Assembly (NCBI GenBank): GCA_051294375.1
Contig: CM119267.1
Span: 2,519,315-2,583,314 of the forward strand
Origin: Paraspadella gotoi
Lineage: Eukaryota; Chaetognatha
Reading direction: 5' to 3'
DNA: 64,000 nucleotides
Shown: positions 57,853 to 64,000 of the stretch, in pieces
How positions within the stretch are numbered: the first letter of the stretch is position 1
Layout of the letters: every line of letters starts with the position of its first letter
Made by a program: the position numbers and the translations under genes
Notes under the pieces: model-generated
The model's input: only the letters and a program-made list of their open reading frames with translations
Databases searched by the model: none
Told to the model about the DNA's origin: nothing

Positions 57853-60783
57853 CTAACCTGGGACGTCTTCAATCAACAGTTTGTACTTTTGAAGGCCCTG
57901 GCAAAGAGACGATTATGGACGCGCTGCTCGGCCGACGGACCAAGGAGTGAGTACGATGGGACGTGGACGAGCGTCTTCCCGAAGCTGTGCCTTCCATGCG
58001 ACCCTGTGAGTAAAGAAAGATGTGATACGAGGTGATGAAGATAAAAAGATGAATACGATTTATCAAGGGGCTTAGCCACATTAACTTTCCTTAATGTGCA
58101 CACTTTTCCAATTAATCACGTAATTTCATACGTAGTCTATATATATACACGTATATATACACACTAGCATCTCGTCAAAATGAATTATGAAGTATTGTAA
58201 AGTATGTATTGAATTTATGGTTAATTGAAAATGGTGAAACAATATAAAAATTAACCATTCATTAAATAAATTAGCTATCTTGCCCCTGAACATTGCTATG
58301 CTGGTTTAGGCCTCCTTCTTACAAGATTTACATAGCAGGTCCATGCAGGCTTTCAATCATGACTCACACACAGTCTCGTATATTCACTCCCAGATTTCCT
58401 GGCCTCCCTGTCAATGGAGTAGAATAATGTTTCAAAGAATATTTCAATCGGCCAAAAAGTGATATAAAATTGTATAATATTGTATAAAAATTCAAAGTGA
58501 GCAGAAAAACAGACCGACCAACCGAAAATTGATTTAAATAGAGTCGCTAAAAAAAAAACTAAAAAAAGACCTGAAATTTGTAGGAGGTAGGTCCGTCTGA
58601 TGGGACGTTGCCGAGAAAGTTGTCCGATCGGCTCTTGAAGGAAAATCTGAATTGAAATTGTAGCCGCGGTCAAGTAGAAAACTTAAATATCTAATCAAAT
58701 TAATGAATGAAATTATGTTTGATTCGAATGAGAAATAATAGGCGCTAAATTCTCTGATCTTAGTAATTTCTTCAGACGCTCCTTACGAACTCGGGGCGTC
58801 ACGTCGTTGACATGAAAACAAAACAACAAAAAAAAACCCAAAGTTTTCACGATCTTCAAAACCTGCAAATGAGTTTGGGATTAGGAAACTCGTAGGCGAT
58901 CCATTGGGCGGGAGGAAACCCCCTGTCGGAATGCCACTCGGCAAAGGGACCCTCGAACGCGTTGCGCGGCCCCGTGACGTTATTGAAGGAGGAACTCGAA
59001 GTGGCTCNNNNNNNNNNNNNNNNNNNNNNNNNNNNNNNNNNNNNNNNNNNNNNNNNNNNNNNNNNNNNNNNNNNNNNNNNNNNNNNNNNNNNNNNNNNNN
59101 NNNNNNNNNNNNNNNNNNNNNNNNNNNNNNNNNNNNNNNNNNNNNNNNNNNNNNNNNNNNNNNNNNNNNNNNNNNNNNNNNNNNNNNNNNNNNNNNNNNN
59201 NNNNTACGGGAAGGTTGAGGACGGCCGTAAACCGCCTTGGCGGGTTATAAACCAAGCCTAATTCAGGACCCGTTTCTTGGCGAGCGTGGATAGTCTTCAT
59301 CTAACAAATACGATAATCTACTGNNNNNNNNNNNNNNNNNNNNNNNNNNNNNNNNNNNNNNNNNNNNNNNNNNNNNNNNNNNNNNNNNNNNNNNNNNNNN
59401 NNNNNNNNNNNNNNNNNNNNNNNNNNNNNNNNNNNNNNNNNNNNNNNNNNNNNNNNNNNNNNNNNNNNNNNNNNNNNNNNNNNNNNNNNNNNNNNNNNNN
59501 NNNNNNNNNNNNNNNNNNNNNNNNNNNNNNNNNNNNNNNNNNNNNNNNNNNNNNNNNNNNNNNNNNNNNNNNNNNNNNNNNNNNNNNNNNNNNNNNNNNN
59601 NNNNNNNNNNNNNNNNNNNNNNNNNNNNNNNNNNNNNNNNNNNNNNNNNNNNNNNNNNNNNNNNNNNNNNNNNNNNNNNNNNNNNNNNNNNNNNNNNNNN
59701 NNNNNNNNNNNNNNNNNNNNNNNNNNNNNNNNNNNNNNNNNNNNNNNNNNNNNNNNNNNNNNNNNNCGCATTTGTATTAATTTGTACTTTTTTACTAATC
59801 CTTAGTATTAGTTGCTTGAATTTTAAATTTCTGTTTTATTTTTCTTTTATTTGTTCAATTTTTTGCTATCTTTTCAATTTTCTTATTTCCTCTTCACAGA
59901 CTTCTTTTAAAACATTTTCGTCTAGACATGTTTTTTATTTTTCTTTCTCTACTTTCCATTTTTTTTCGTCATTCTTAATCTTAAGCTACCGTTATTTCTC
60001 ATAAAAATTTTTAGCGACGGAGGTCAGTGAGATGGGCAAGAGAGCCGCAGAACACAGCGACGGACGCTTCTGCAGTGTTTTAATCGGGTTGTGTTATTCT
60101 TATAAAATAATGGAGTTCTAGCCTGGGTGGGAGGTGCGAGGCACAACACCGTTTTTTAAAGAATTCGGGATAGGAGGCAAATGACGGGAACAAATCCCAG
60201 ATCACTAGGCACACTGAGTGGTGGGGGAAACCCCCCCCCTTCCGCTTCCCGGTTCAAGAGTGGTTGGGCAAGCGTGGCGATGAATTTTAATTCTTTTACT
60301 CCCCTCACACACCAAAAAAAGAAAATGACAAAAAGGAAATCTAATTGAAAAAAGAAAGAAAAATAAATATAGAAAAAGGAAAAAAGTAAAAGACAAAAAG
60401 GAAATATAATGAAAAAAAGAAAGAAACAGAAATAAAGGAAAAGGAAAAAAAGAAAAAGAAAAGAAAATGGAATAAAGAAAAAGGGATTTTGTCAAGATCG
60501 ACGGAAAGAAATCCGTTTTACGGGAGAAATTCAAGTCGCAGTCATAAAATCTCATTTGCATGAGGAAGAGGAGGAGGAAGAGGAGGAGGAAGAGGAAGAG
60601 GAGAGGAGGGCGGAGAGGAAGAGGAGGGAGAAGAGGAAGAGGAAAGGGAGGGAGAAAAAACGAGGAGAGAGAGAGATGGAAAGAAAGAGAGAGAGAAAGA
60701 GAGAAATACAGGTATAAAGTGAAGAGTGTGAGAGAGAAATGAAGAGAGAGAAATTCAGGGATGTAAGGGTAAAAAAGAGAAAA

Positions 60784-60826
<43 letters not shown>

Positions 60827-61516
60827 CACCACGCGATGACGACGCCGACCCAAAAATCTCGCACGTGTCTCCGCTCCAACCGACGGCGCATGCGCATTTA
60901 AATTCCGCCACCCCGTCTGGGGAAAATGGAAAGGGGGATGAGGAATGTGGAAGGGAGGAAGTGGAAAATGGGAGGTGGAGATGGAAGTGGAAAATGGAAG
61001 GTGGAAAGGGGAAGTTGAAAATGAGATGTGGAAGGGGGCGGTGGAAAGAGGGAGGTGGAAGGAAGTGCAAAATGGAAGGTAGAAGGGAGGAAGTGTAACG
61101 TGGAAAGGAGGAAGTGGAAAGTGAAAAGATGGAGGTCGAGAGAGGAAGAAACAAGAGGAAGACAAATCAAGACAGATTTATTATGTAGAACCACGACGAC
61201 GACGACGACGATGACCACCTGTGCAGATTCCATTGTTTTTGCAGGGAGACGAAGCGCAGTCGTCAAAATCACCCAGAGTTTTGATTACATCGTCGCCGTT
61301 GCAGGGCGACGACGACGACGACGACGACGACGATGATGAAGACGAGCATAAACATAACATTGAGTTTTTTTGTCGAGTGCAGGGACGAGCTGGAATTATC
61401 TGAAAGATAAATTATCGAACGATTACTTAATACTTATTTAATATTAAATTTGATCTGAACGCTGAAAATAGTAATATTGATAAAAAAATGATGATAATAA
61501 TAATAAAATGATAACG

Positions 61517-61554
<38 letters not shown>

Positions 61555-61998
61555 TCTTCCCACAGAGACCTGAGTGCCAGGGCTGCAGCCTCTGTACACG
61601 ATCTTAACACCTTCGCCAAGATCCTCCAACTTAGTGAAGCACAACCCGTTGCAGTCGACCGTCGAGACGCCGGCGTTCGACGCCACGGCGAAGGTGCAGT
61701 CGGCAGAATAGGAAGAGCACGAGTAGCACCTTCGATTCGCAGTTTGTCTTTTGTTTCTCGCCAAAGATTTCTCGTTGTCCCTTTTAAAATTCCAGATGTC
61801 GCTCCGATGCAGGGAACTGTTCTTTTTTTCGACGGCGTCGGTAAAGTAGACTTTACTGTAGGCGGTGAAGTTGGCGATGGAGATGACGACATTGGTTGAG
61901 TCGTCGTTGCCTCTTTTAGCGGCGCCACTGATGCCAGAACCAAGAGATATTGCCGTGAGTAGACAGGAAAGCTTCAATGAAGACAACGACGAAGGCAT
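50517..61998 (-). CDS. Secreted Ly6/uPAR-EGF-discoidin-EGF3 multidomain protein (gene span)
   Basis: Proposed coding exons (minus strand, 5' to 3'): 61998-61570, 61399-61219, 60916-60830, at least 59007-58863, 58646-58571, 58003-57887, 54766-54688, 54594-54452, 50815-50517. Domain order: signal peptide, pro-region with an RNKR furin-like site, ten-cysteine LU (three-finger) domain, EGF1, F5/8 type C domain, EGF2, EGF3, EGF4, short hydrophilic tail. EGF domains mediate extracellular protein contacts and discoidin domains bind phospholipid or glycans; both are established for the families. The layout recalls MFGE8/EDIL3-type adhesion proteins, but with an LU domain in front, so a role in adhesion or recognition outside the cell is inference. 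No transmembrane segment or GPI signal is seen at the end. N runs lie in introns 3, 6, 7 and 8, and the acceptor side of exon 4 is missing. Exon 5/6 is out of frame by one base. Additional exons could hide in the gaps, although phases join without them. Confidence 0.75.
51030..51099. repeat. (ATT)n microsatellite
   Basis: About 23 ATT units in intron 8; the poly-Asn frame is repeat translation. Confidence 0.95.
51172..51562. other. Assembly gap (391 N) in intron 8
   Basis: Followed by a GC-rich island (51563-51760) with GGCGGCGCCGG and AGCGCCG words similar to 5340-5428. Confidence 1.
51964..52176 (+). other. Open frame without ATG, coiled-coil-like or degenerate repeat
   Basis: After a TAA at 51961 about 70 codons remain open, with regular Leu/Val/Gln spacing (VQETVAQLQEVNRQEV, LAELVKLSVIQLLVANL). 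The DNA itself looks like diverged 12-base units (CAAGAGGTCAAT, CAACTGGCCGAA, CTAGTGGCCAAT), so the heptad look may come from a minisatellite. It lies in intron 8 of the minus-strand gene on the opposite strand. Confidence 0.3.
52469..52698. other. Assembly gap (230 N) in intron 8
   Basis: Unsequenced, between a purine-rich tract (52175-52290) and GACGACGACG triplets (52750-52770). Confidence 1.
52805..53362. other. TTTCACCCCTC-type repeat and assembly gap
   Basis: Loose units CCCCTCTTTTTTTCC, CTTCACCCCTCTTCGC, CACCTATCTTTATCCC (52805-53080), then 268 Ns (53095-53362). Confidence 0.8.
53590..53885 (-). repeat. tRNA-derived SINE family A, fullest copy
   Basis: Minus strand: GGTGGCTCATTGAG (A-box-like), GGGATCGAATCCC (B-box), then GAGGAAGGCCGTAAACAGCC and a tail TTCCAAGCCCAGAACCCG. 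The 5' part (ACTCAGTCGTAACC, TCACCCCGCCTGTAAGC) is shared with 34640-34830 and the 3' part with 59205-59290. It lies in intron 8. Confidence 0.65.
53918..54130. mobile_element. Foldback/MITE-like element
   Basis: The left end TTCAGGGTGAGGCGATCTTA (53918) and the right end, in reverse complement TAACAGGGTGAGACGATTTG (to 54127), form imperfect terminal inverted repeats that continue inward (TTACCTATCG against TTACCTATCC). The total is about 210 bases with no coding frame. An inner perfect palindrome GCCGTGTAAATACACGGC lies near 54032-54049. No clear target-site duplication was resolved. Confidence 0.6.
54214..54443. other. Assembly gap (230 N) in intron 8
   Basis: Begins on the intron side of exon 8, nine bases past the donor. 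Confidence 1.
54452..54594 (-). CDS. LU-EGF-discoidin gene, exon 8 (EGF2 and first half of EGF3)
   Basis: Acceptor CCCTCTTTCAG| and consensus donor G|GTAAGTGA, 47 whole codons, phase 2 in and 1 out. It completes EGF2 (PCNGAATC, then CECPPFYGGKTC) and starts EGF3 (ACGSSPCLNGGTC). Both junctions recreate perfect six-cysteine EGF spacing. An N run begins 9 bases past the donor. Confidence 0.85.
54640..54676. repeat. (CT)n in intron 7
   Basis: About 18 CT units; in transcript sense this is a GA tract between exons 7 and 8. Confidence 0.95.
54688..54766 (-). CDS. LU-EGF-discoidin gene, exon 7 (end of discoidin domain, start of EGF2)
   Basis: Acceptor TTTTATTTTCAG| and donor AGCAG|GTAGGG, 79 bases, phase 1 in and 2 out. 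It carries the last strand of the discoidin domain (YVLIRDFRMY), then the first EGF2 cysteine in DEPCLS. Confidence 0.75.
54915..55245 (+). repeat. tRNA-derived SINE family B, copy
   Basis: TGGCAGAACGG (54923-54933, A-box) and GATTCGATATC (54954-54964, B-box) have pol III promoter spacing. The region between and after them (CTCGACGTCCGACGGCT) matches the block 3 copies near 43048 and 49518. The 3' end AATAAACGACTTTTGAAAC matches the tails near 45027 and 49768. It lies in intron 6. Confidence 0.55.
55563..55612. repeat. GGA triplet repeat
   Basis: AGGAGGAGGAAGAGGAGG array, directly followed by a GTCACTTTTTGGTCGGTCGG family Y end (about 55620-55660). Confidence 0.85.
56118..56232. other. Assembly gap (115 N) in intron 6
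   Basis: Follows a CT microsatellite (56095-56117). Confidence 1.
56440..56705 (+). repeat. Interspersed repeat family X, copy with a 60-base insert
   Basis: TTCTTTGAAATGTTTTACCA, TCATAGGGAAGTCGGG, GAGTCTTGATTAAAAGCTTG, AAAGCCTGTCCAAAGTC and TATTAAATGAATAAATAAT, ending in ATTGGTAGTACTAAT. About 60 foreign bases (AACGCAGAGAATGGATTATC onward) interrupt it near 56555-56612. Confidence 0.75.
57297..57860. repeat. CT microsatellites in intron 6
   Basis: CT arrays 57297-57365, 57445-57525 and 57785-57855 with T-rich spacers. In transcript sense these are GA-rich and begin about 30 bases after the exon 6 donor. Confidence 0.9.
57887..58003 (-). CDS. LU-EGF-discoidin gene, exon 6 (rest of F5/8 type C domain; frame mismatch at start)
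   Basis: Acceptor CTTTACTCACAG| and donor TTCAAAA|GTACAA. The frame that fits the family begins SHGRHSFGKTLVHV (the SxDG turn and following strand) and needs a phase-1 entry, whereas exon 5 leaves in phase 0. One extra base, for example a fourth G in the GGG run at 58002-58004, would restore Q-G-S-H. The other two frames have less natural composition and also stop within the exon. Phase 1 out, matching exon 7. Confidence 0.6.
58250..58450 (-). repeat. Interspersed repeat family X, copy in intron 5
   Basis: AACCATTCATTAAATAAATT, GGTTTAGGCCTCCTTCTTAC, ACATAGCAGGTCCATGCAGG, ACACACAGTCTCGTATATTC and CCTCCCTGTCAATGGAGTAG match family X in reverse. Confidence 0.75.
58500..58560 (-). repeat. Interspersed repeat family Y, abutting exon 5
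   Basis: Read on the minus strand, TTTAGCGACTCTATTTAAAT leads to TTCGGTTGGTCGGTCTG, the same order as TTTTTAGTCGCGGAGCAACT then TTTTCGGTCGGTCTGTCGGT at 17000-17050. Related ends are at 15505, 18795, 24095 and 55625. It begins about 12 bases past the exon 5 donor. Confidence 0.55.
58571..58646 (-). CDS. LU-EGF-discoidin gene, exon 5 (middle of F5/8 type C domain)
   Basis: Acceptor TTTCAATTCAG| and donor TTTCAG|GTCTTT, 25 codons, phase 2 in and 0 out. FSFKSRSDN and PTSYKFQ match the core of the discoidin fold, where the next residues are usually a G-S-x-D-G turn. The intron side of the donor enters an interspersed repeat within about 12 bases. Confidence 0.8.
58863..59007 (-). CDS. LU-EGF-discoidin gene, exon 4 (partial; N-terminal part of F5/8 type C domain)
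   Basis: 48 codons open up to donor TTTGCAG|GTTTTG, phase 2 out; the 5' side runs into the N run at 59008-59204. The sequence has the F5/8 type C hallmarks SSSFNN, GPRNAFEG, AEWHS and QWIAYEFPNP. The first strand and N-terminal cysteine of the domain must lie in the gap. Confidence 0.8.
59008..59204. other. Assembly gap (197 N) covering the 5' part of exon 4
   Basis: The discoidin-domain frame runs into these Ns, so the acceptor of exon 4 and the beginning of the domain are expected here. Confidence 1.
59205..59295 (+). repeat. tRNA-derived SINE family A, 3' fragment
   Basis: TTGAGGACGGCCGTAAACCG, then CAAGCCTAATTCAGGACCCG aligns with GAGGAAGGCCGTAAACAGCC and CCAAGCCCAGAACCCG in the copy at 53590-53885. 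The minus-strand frame here is not an exon. Confidence 0.55.
59324..59766. other. Assembly gap (443 N) in intron 3
   Basis: Unsequenced. A further exon could lie here. Confidence 1.
60556..60824. repeat. Purine tract and (GA)n in intron 3
   Basis: GAGGAGGAAGAGGAGG units (60560-60660), mixed GA (60665-60780) and clean (GA)n (60787-60824) that begins two bases past the exon 3 donor on the transcript side. Confidence 0.95.
60830..60916 (-). CDS. LU-EGF-discoidin gene, exon 3 (second half of EGF1)
   Basis: Acceptor TTTTCCCCAG| and strong donor G|GTGAGTC, phase 1 at both ends. It supplies the last three cysteines of EGF1 in a FKCACAVGWSGDTCE pattern. Joined to exon 2 it gives a regular C-x4-C-x5-C-x8-C-x1-C-x8-C EGF domain, which confirms both splice sites. 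A Ser/Gly linker follows. Confidence 0.8.
60920..61150. repeat. GGAAGTGGAAAATGGAAGGT minisatellite in intron 2
   Basis: Purine-rich units of about 14-21 bases (GGAAGTGGAAAATGGGAGGT, GGAAGTGGAAAATGGAAGGT, GGGAGGTGGAAGGAAGTG) fill most of intron 2. Confidence 0.85.
61194..61213 (-). repeat. (TCG)n just inside intron 2
   Basis: On the transcript strand the donor ACAG|GTGGTCA runs straight into (TCG)6. It is a second TCG array within 100 bases of the one coding for poly-Ser in exon 2. Confidence 0.9.
61219..61399 (-). CDS. LU-EGF-discoidin gene, exon 2 (end of LU domain with poly-Ser, start of EGF1)
   Basis: Acceptor GATAATTCC preceded by CTTTCAG|; donor ACAG|GTGGTC, phase 0 in and 1 out. It completes the LU domain with Cys150, 159, 161 and 176. 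Cys161 and the terminal Cys176-Asn177 pair, normally four residues apart in Ly6 proteins, are separated here by 13 serines and a proline encoded by TCT/TCA/TCG triplets (61307-61345). EGF1 starts at Cys191, with Cys196 and Cys202. The frame through the repeat is fixed by the phase-0 junction with exon 1. Confidence 0.75.
61495..61556. repeat. (TAA)n microsatellite in intron 1
   Basis: About 17 TAA units with a GATAACGA interruption, ending about 12 bases past the exon 1 donor. Confidence 0.95.
61570..61998 (-). CDS. LU-EGF-discoidin gene, exon 1 (signal peptide, pro-region, first part of LU domain)
   Basis: 143 codons from ATG at 61998 to donor ACTCAG|GTCTCT, phase 0. Residues 1-25 form a signal peptide (hydrophobic LSCLLTAISLGSG, cleavage likely near Gly25). 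Residues 26-84 are a hydrophilic pro-region with two N-glycosylation sequons (NFT at 43, NSS at 60), ending in RNKR at 81-84, a furin-type site. The LU domain starts at CYSC (91-94). Its cysteines in this exon are 91, 94, 101, 116, 120 and 138, the spacing of Ly6/uPAR three-finger folds. No in-frame upstream ATG was needed. Confidence 0.8.
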
Positions 61999-62287
61999 CT
62001 TGTAGTATTACGAGAGTTTTTGACAAATCAAAATTTTTTTTTTGTACTAGACATAAAATTATGTTATAAACTGATGGAAACTAATTCATTTCCTTGATGA
62101 TGATTCAAACTGAAAAGAAAGTTAGTTTTTCGTTAGTATTGAGTAACTCACTTTTGATCGTTTAAATCCAGAAAAAGAAATTAAAACAAAACAAATCTTA
62201 AAGAAGTTACGGAGAGTTGGTTTCACGGCGGGCTCCGGCTTCCCACCCCACACGGGGGGGGGTATAGCTCATATCTCTCTGCGTTGG

Positions 62288-62498
62288 NNNNNNNNNNNNN
62301 NNNNNNNNNNNNNNNNNNNNNNNNNNNNNNNNNNNNNNNNNNNNNNNNNNNNNNNNNNNNNNNNNNNNNNNNNNNNNNNNNNNNNNNNNNNNNNNNNNNN
62401 NNNNNNNNNNNNNNNNNNNNNNNNNNNNNNNNNNNNNNNNNNNNNNNNNNNNNNNNNNNNNNNNNNNNNNNNNNNNNNNNNNNNNNNNNNNNNNNNNN
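62288..62498. other. Assembly gap (211 N) upstream of the LU-EGF-discoidin gene
   Basis: Lies 290 bases 5' of the start codon, so 5' UTR exons or the promoter may be missing. A 10-N gap follows at 62565-62574. Confidence 1.
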
Positions 62499-62763
62499 CA
62501 TTACAAAACGAATGATAATCAAATTCAAAGTCACAACGGAAAGTTTCGTCGATTTGAAAAAAAANNNNNNNNNNAAGATTTGGCGAAGATTGTGAAAGGT
62601 TTTGGACCGAGTTTTTTTAACTCAACGAAAATTGGTTGATTTAGTCAAGAAAAACTTTTTTTTTTAGTTTCATCGCGAGAATCTAACGGTAAATCCCAAG
62701 AAAAAACGGGAACAAACATTTGTGTTCTGAGATTGAATTTCAATAGAAAAGGGTGAGAAAAAA

Positions 62764-62832
62764 GAAAGAGAGAGAGAGAGAGACGGGTTGAAAGAAAAAG
62801 AGAGAGAGAGAGACGGGTTGAAAGAAAAAGGG
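62764..62832. repeat. Duplicated GA/GACGGGTTGAAAGAAAAAG unit
   Basis: GAGAGAGAGACGGGTTGAAA followed by GAAAAAG occurs twice in tandem. Confidence 0.85.
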
Positions 62833-63236
62833 GGAACAAAAAAAAAGAAAAATTAAAGAGAAAAAAGAAAACCGTGATGGAAAAAGTTTTGAAGAAAGTT
62901 TCTGTATATTTCTCGTTCATAATTACTACATTTCGATAATTTTTTCGGACTTCTTCAAAATTAGACAATTCTTAGCTTCTTGCAAAAGTTTAAACTGTTT
63001 ATCCGCTGAAAATTCGTTTTTGAATGAAATAAAGAAATGAAATTAAAGTTTATAAACCTACGAAAGAAAAAAATTATGAAAAAAGTAAAAAAATATATAT
63101 ACGTCCGTTATGATCAAGAGTTGTATATAATATAGATATTATTAAAATCAATTGATAAATTGACAAATCAGTGTTCATTTTTACACTAAAATATAAATAA
63201 AAGTTATCAATTAGTCGAGTTTCATTGGCAAACAAT

Positions 63237-63242
63237 TTTATT
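63237..63242 (-). terminator. Possible polyadenylation signal of the gene ending at 63437
   Basis: AATAAA on the minus strand about 195 bases past the stop codon, a plausible 3' UTR distance. Confidence 0.4.
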
Positions 63243-63436
63243 AGTGGAGACTGAAACTCGACCGAGAGAAATACGATTAAAAACCATTTTAACGTGAGCT
63301 GTAAAATTTACAAACATACTTATATATTTGATCATTTGTTAAAACGTTTTTTCAAACTTTGCAAATCTTGATACACTAATTAAAGCATTTCCGATTTTTC
63401 GTTCCCACTCAATAGAATTAGAAAATTAGATTTCGT

Positions 63437-64000
63437 TTACTTCCTCCTACTCTCCCGCCAATCGGACGCGCAGCAAAGCCAGCTGCACCAGCTGCAGTTA
63501 CACATTGACTGCAGGTCGTTCTGCTTCCCGCGAATCCTTTCTTCGATCCCTCGTAACTTCTCCTCCTTGACGAGTTCCTTGGCCGGTCCTTCGGGCGCCG
63601 TCTCGTCGTATCTCTTCAACAATTCGTTCTTGAGATCGACGAGGTCGTCCAATGACCTCGTCTTGCATCGGCAGCAGCAGCAGTCGACGACGGCGGCGTC
63701 CATGTCTCGCCCGAGTTGGTCGCAGAGATCTTCGATGACGTCGAGGGATTGGAGACGCGACTTGTCCCGATTAGACTCGGCCTTCTCCTCGAACATCCGT
63801 CGACACTCGGTCTCGACGAGATGGCGCTGACGACGACGAGTTTCTTCGTCGCGGATCACGAGCGTCATGGCGTCGAAGCGGCTCAGAGCGCCCTCCAGCG
63901 CCGACGCGTGGCAGGAGGAGAGCCGCGCCTCGGAGCAGGGCAGCTGCAGCTCGAGAAACAAAGTTTTGTAGAGGGCGAAACTTTCGTCTCTGATGAGAAA
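63437..64000 (-). CDS. Unrecognised gene G3, last coding exon (partial at window edge)
   Basis: 187 codons stay open from the right window edge to TAG-side stop at 63437; the region is GC-richer than its surroundings, with G/C-rich third positions, typical of coding sequence. The product is highly charged and helical (Arg/Glu-rich, for example RDEETRRRQRHLVETECRRM and KEEKLRGIEERIRGKQNDLQ). It has a CCCCRC cluster in the middle and a Cys/Trp-rich end (CNCSWCSWLCCASDW) 6 residues before the C-terminus. No signal peptide is visible in this part. The cysteine-rich end could be acylated or bind metal; that is inference. Family not recognised. The gene lies head to tail with the LU-EGF-discoidin gene, 1.44 kb upstream of its start codon. 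Confidence 0.7.
   Translation of the reverse strand, partial: FLIRDESFALYKTLFLELQLPCSEARLSSCHASALEGALSRFDAMTLVIRDEETRRRQRHLVETECRRMFEEKAESNRDKSRLQSLDVIEDLCDQLGRDMDAAVVDCCCCRCKTRSLDDLVDLKNELLKRYDETAPEGPAKELVKEEKLRGIEERIRGKQNDLQSMCNCSWCSWLCCASDWRESRRK

Noticed and set aside
57887-58003. Other two frames of exon 6
   Set aside because: One is phase-compatible with exon 5 but lacks discoidin motifs and stops within the exon region; the other also stops. The chosen frame continues the F5/8 type C pattern and joins exon 7.
59205-59300. Minus-strand frame that looked like an exon of the EGF/discoidin gene
   Set aside because: It aligns with the 3' part of SINE family A at 53590-53885.

Overview
This window looks like nuclear genome sequence from an invertebrate animal. 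It has spliced genes with GT-AG introns and phase-1 EGF exons, and large introns full of microsatellites, tRNA-derived SINE-like elements and other short interspersed repeats. There is no operon, rRNA gene or CRISPR array. The phylum is not resolved. The assembly is draft quality: about 20 runs of N, four of them exactly 25 bases long. Several blocks occur twice, and the second copy is usually peppered with single-base indels. Most long open frames here are translated GA, CT, TCG or ATC repeats or runs of N, not genes.

The best-supported gene occupies the right end on the minus strand (about 61998 down to 50517, at least nine exons). It would encode a secreted or surface protein with a signal peptide, a ten-cysteine Ly6/uPAR (three-finger) domain, an EGF domain, an F5/8 type C (discoidin) domain and three more EGF domains. 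Most exon junctions are confirmed by matching phases and by intact six-cysteine EGF patterns across splices. Two features stand out. A (TCG)n array encodes 13 serines between the last two cysteines of the Ly6 domain. There is also a one-base frame mismatch at the exon 5/6 junction inside the discoidin domain. Just upstream on the same strand (64000 to 63437) is the last coding exon of another gene, rich in charged residues and cysteines, which I could not name.

A second candidate gene of four phase-compatible exons lies on the minus strand at 28885-27626, and a possible two-exon 3' end lies at 30266-29720. Neither family is recognised. A pair of perfect RFX X-box motifs at 23193-23231 marks a likely promoter of unknown ownership.

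Layout. 1-8.9 kb: pyrimidine tract, GC-rich and other minisatellites, GA/CT microsatellites. 9-15.4 kb: a block of about 1.1 kb present twice, AT-rich unique DNA, and a possible LTR relic. 15.4-20.6 kb: a second duplicated block, then gaps. 20.6-27 kb: microsatellites, interspersed repeats, the X-boxes and telomere-like sequence. 27-31 kb: candidate genes and retroelement traces. 31-40.8 kb: repeats, including an ~88-bp minisatellite. 40.8-50 kb: TCG/TCA triplet arrays and a third duplicated block in which one copy carries a 1.7-kb extra segment. 50-64 kb: the two genes described above.
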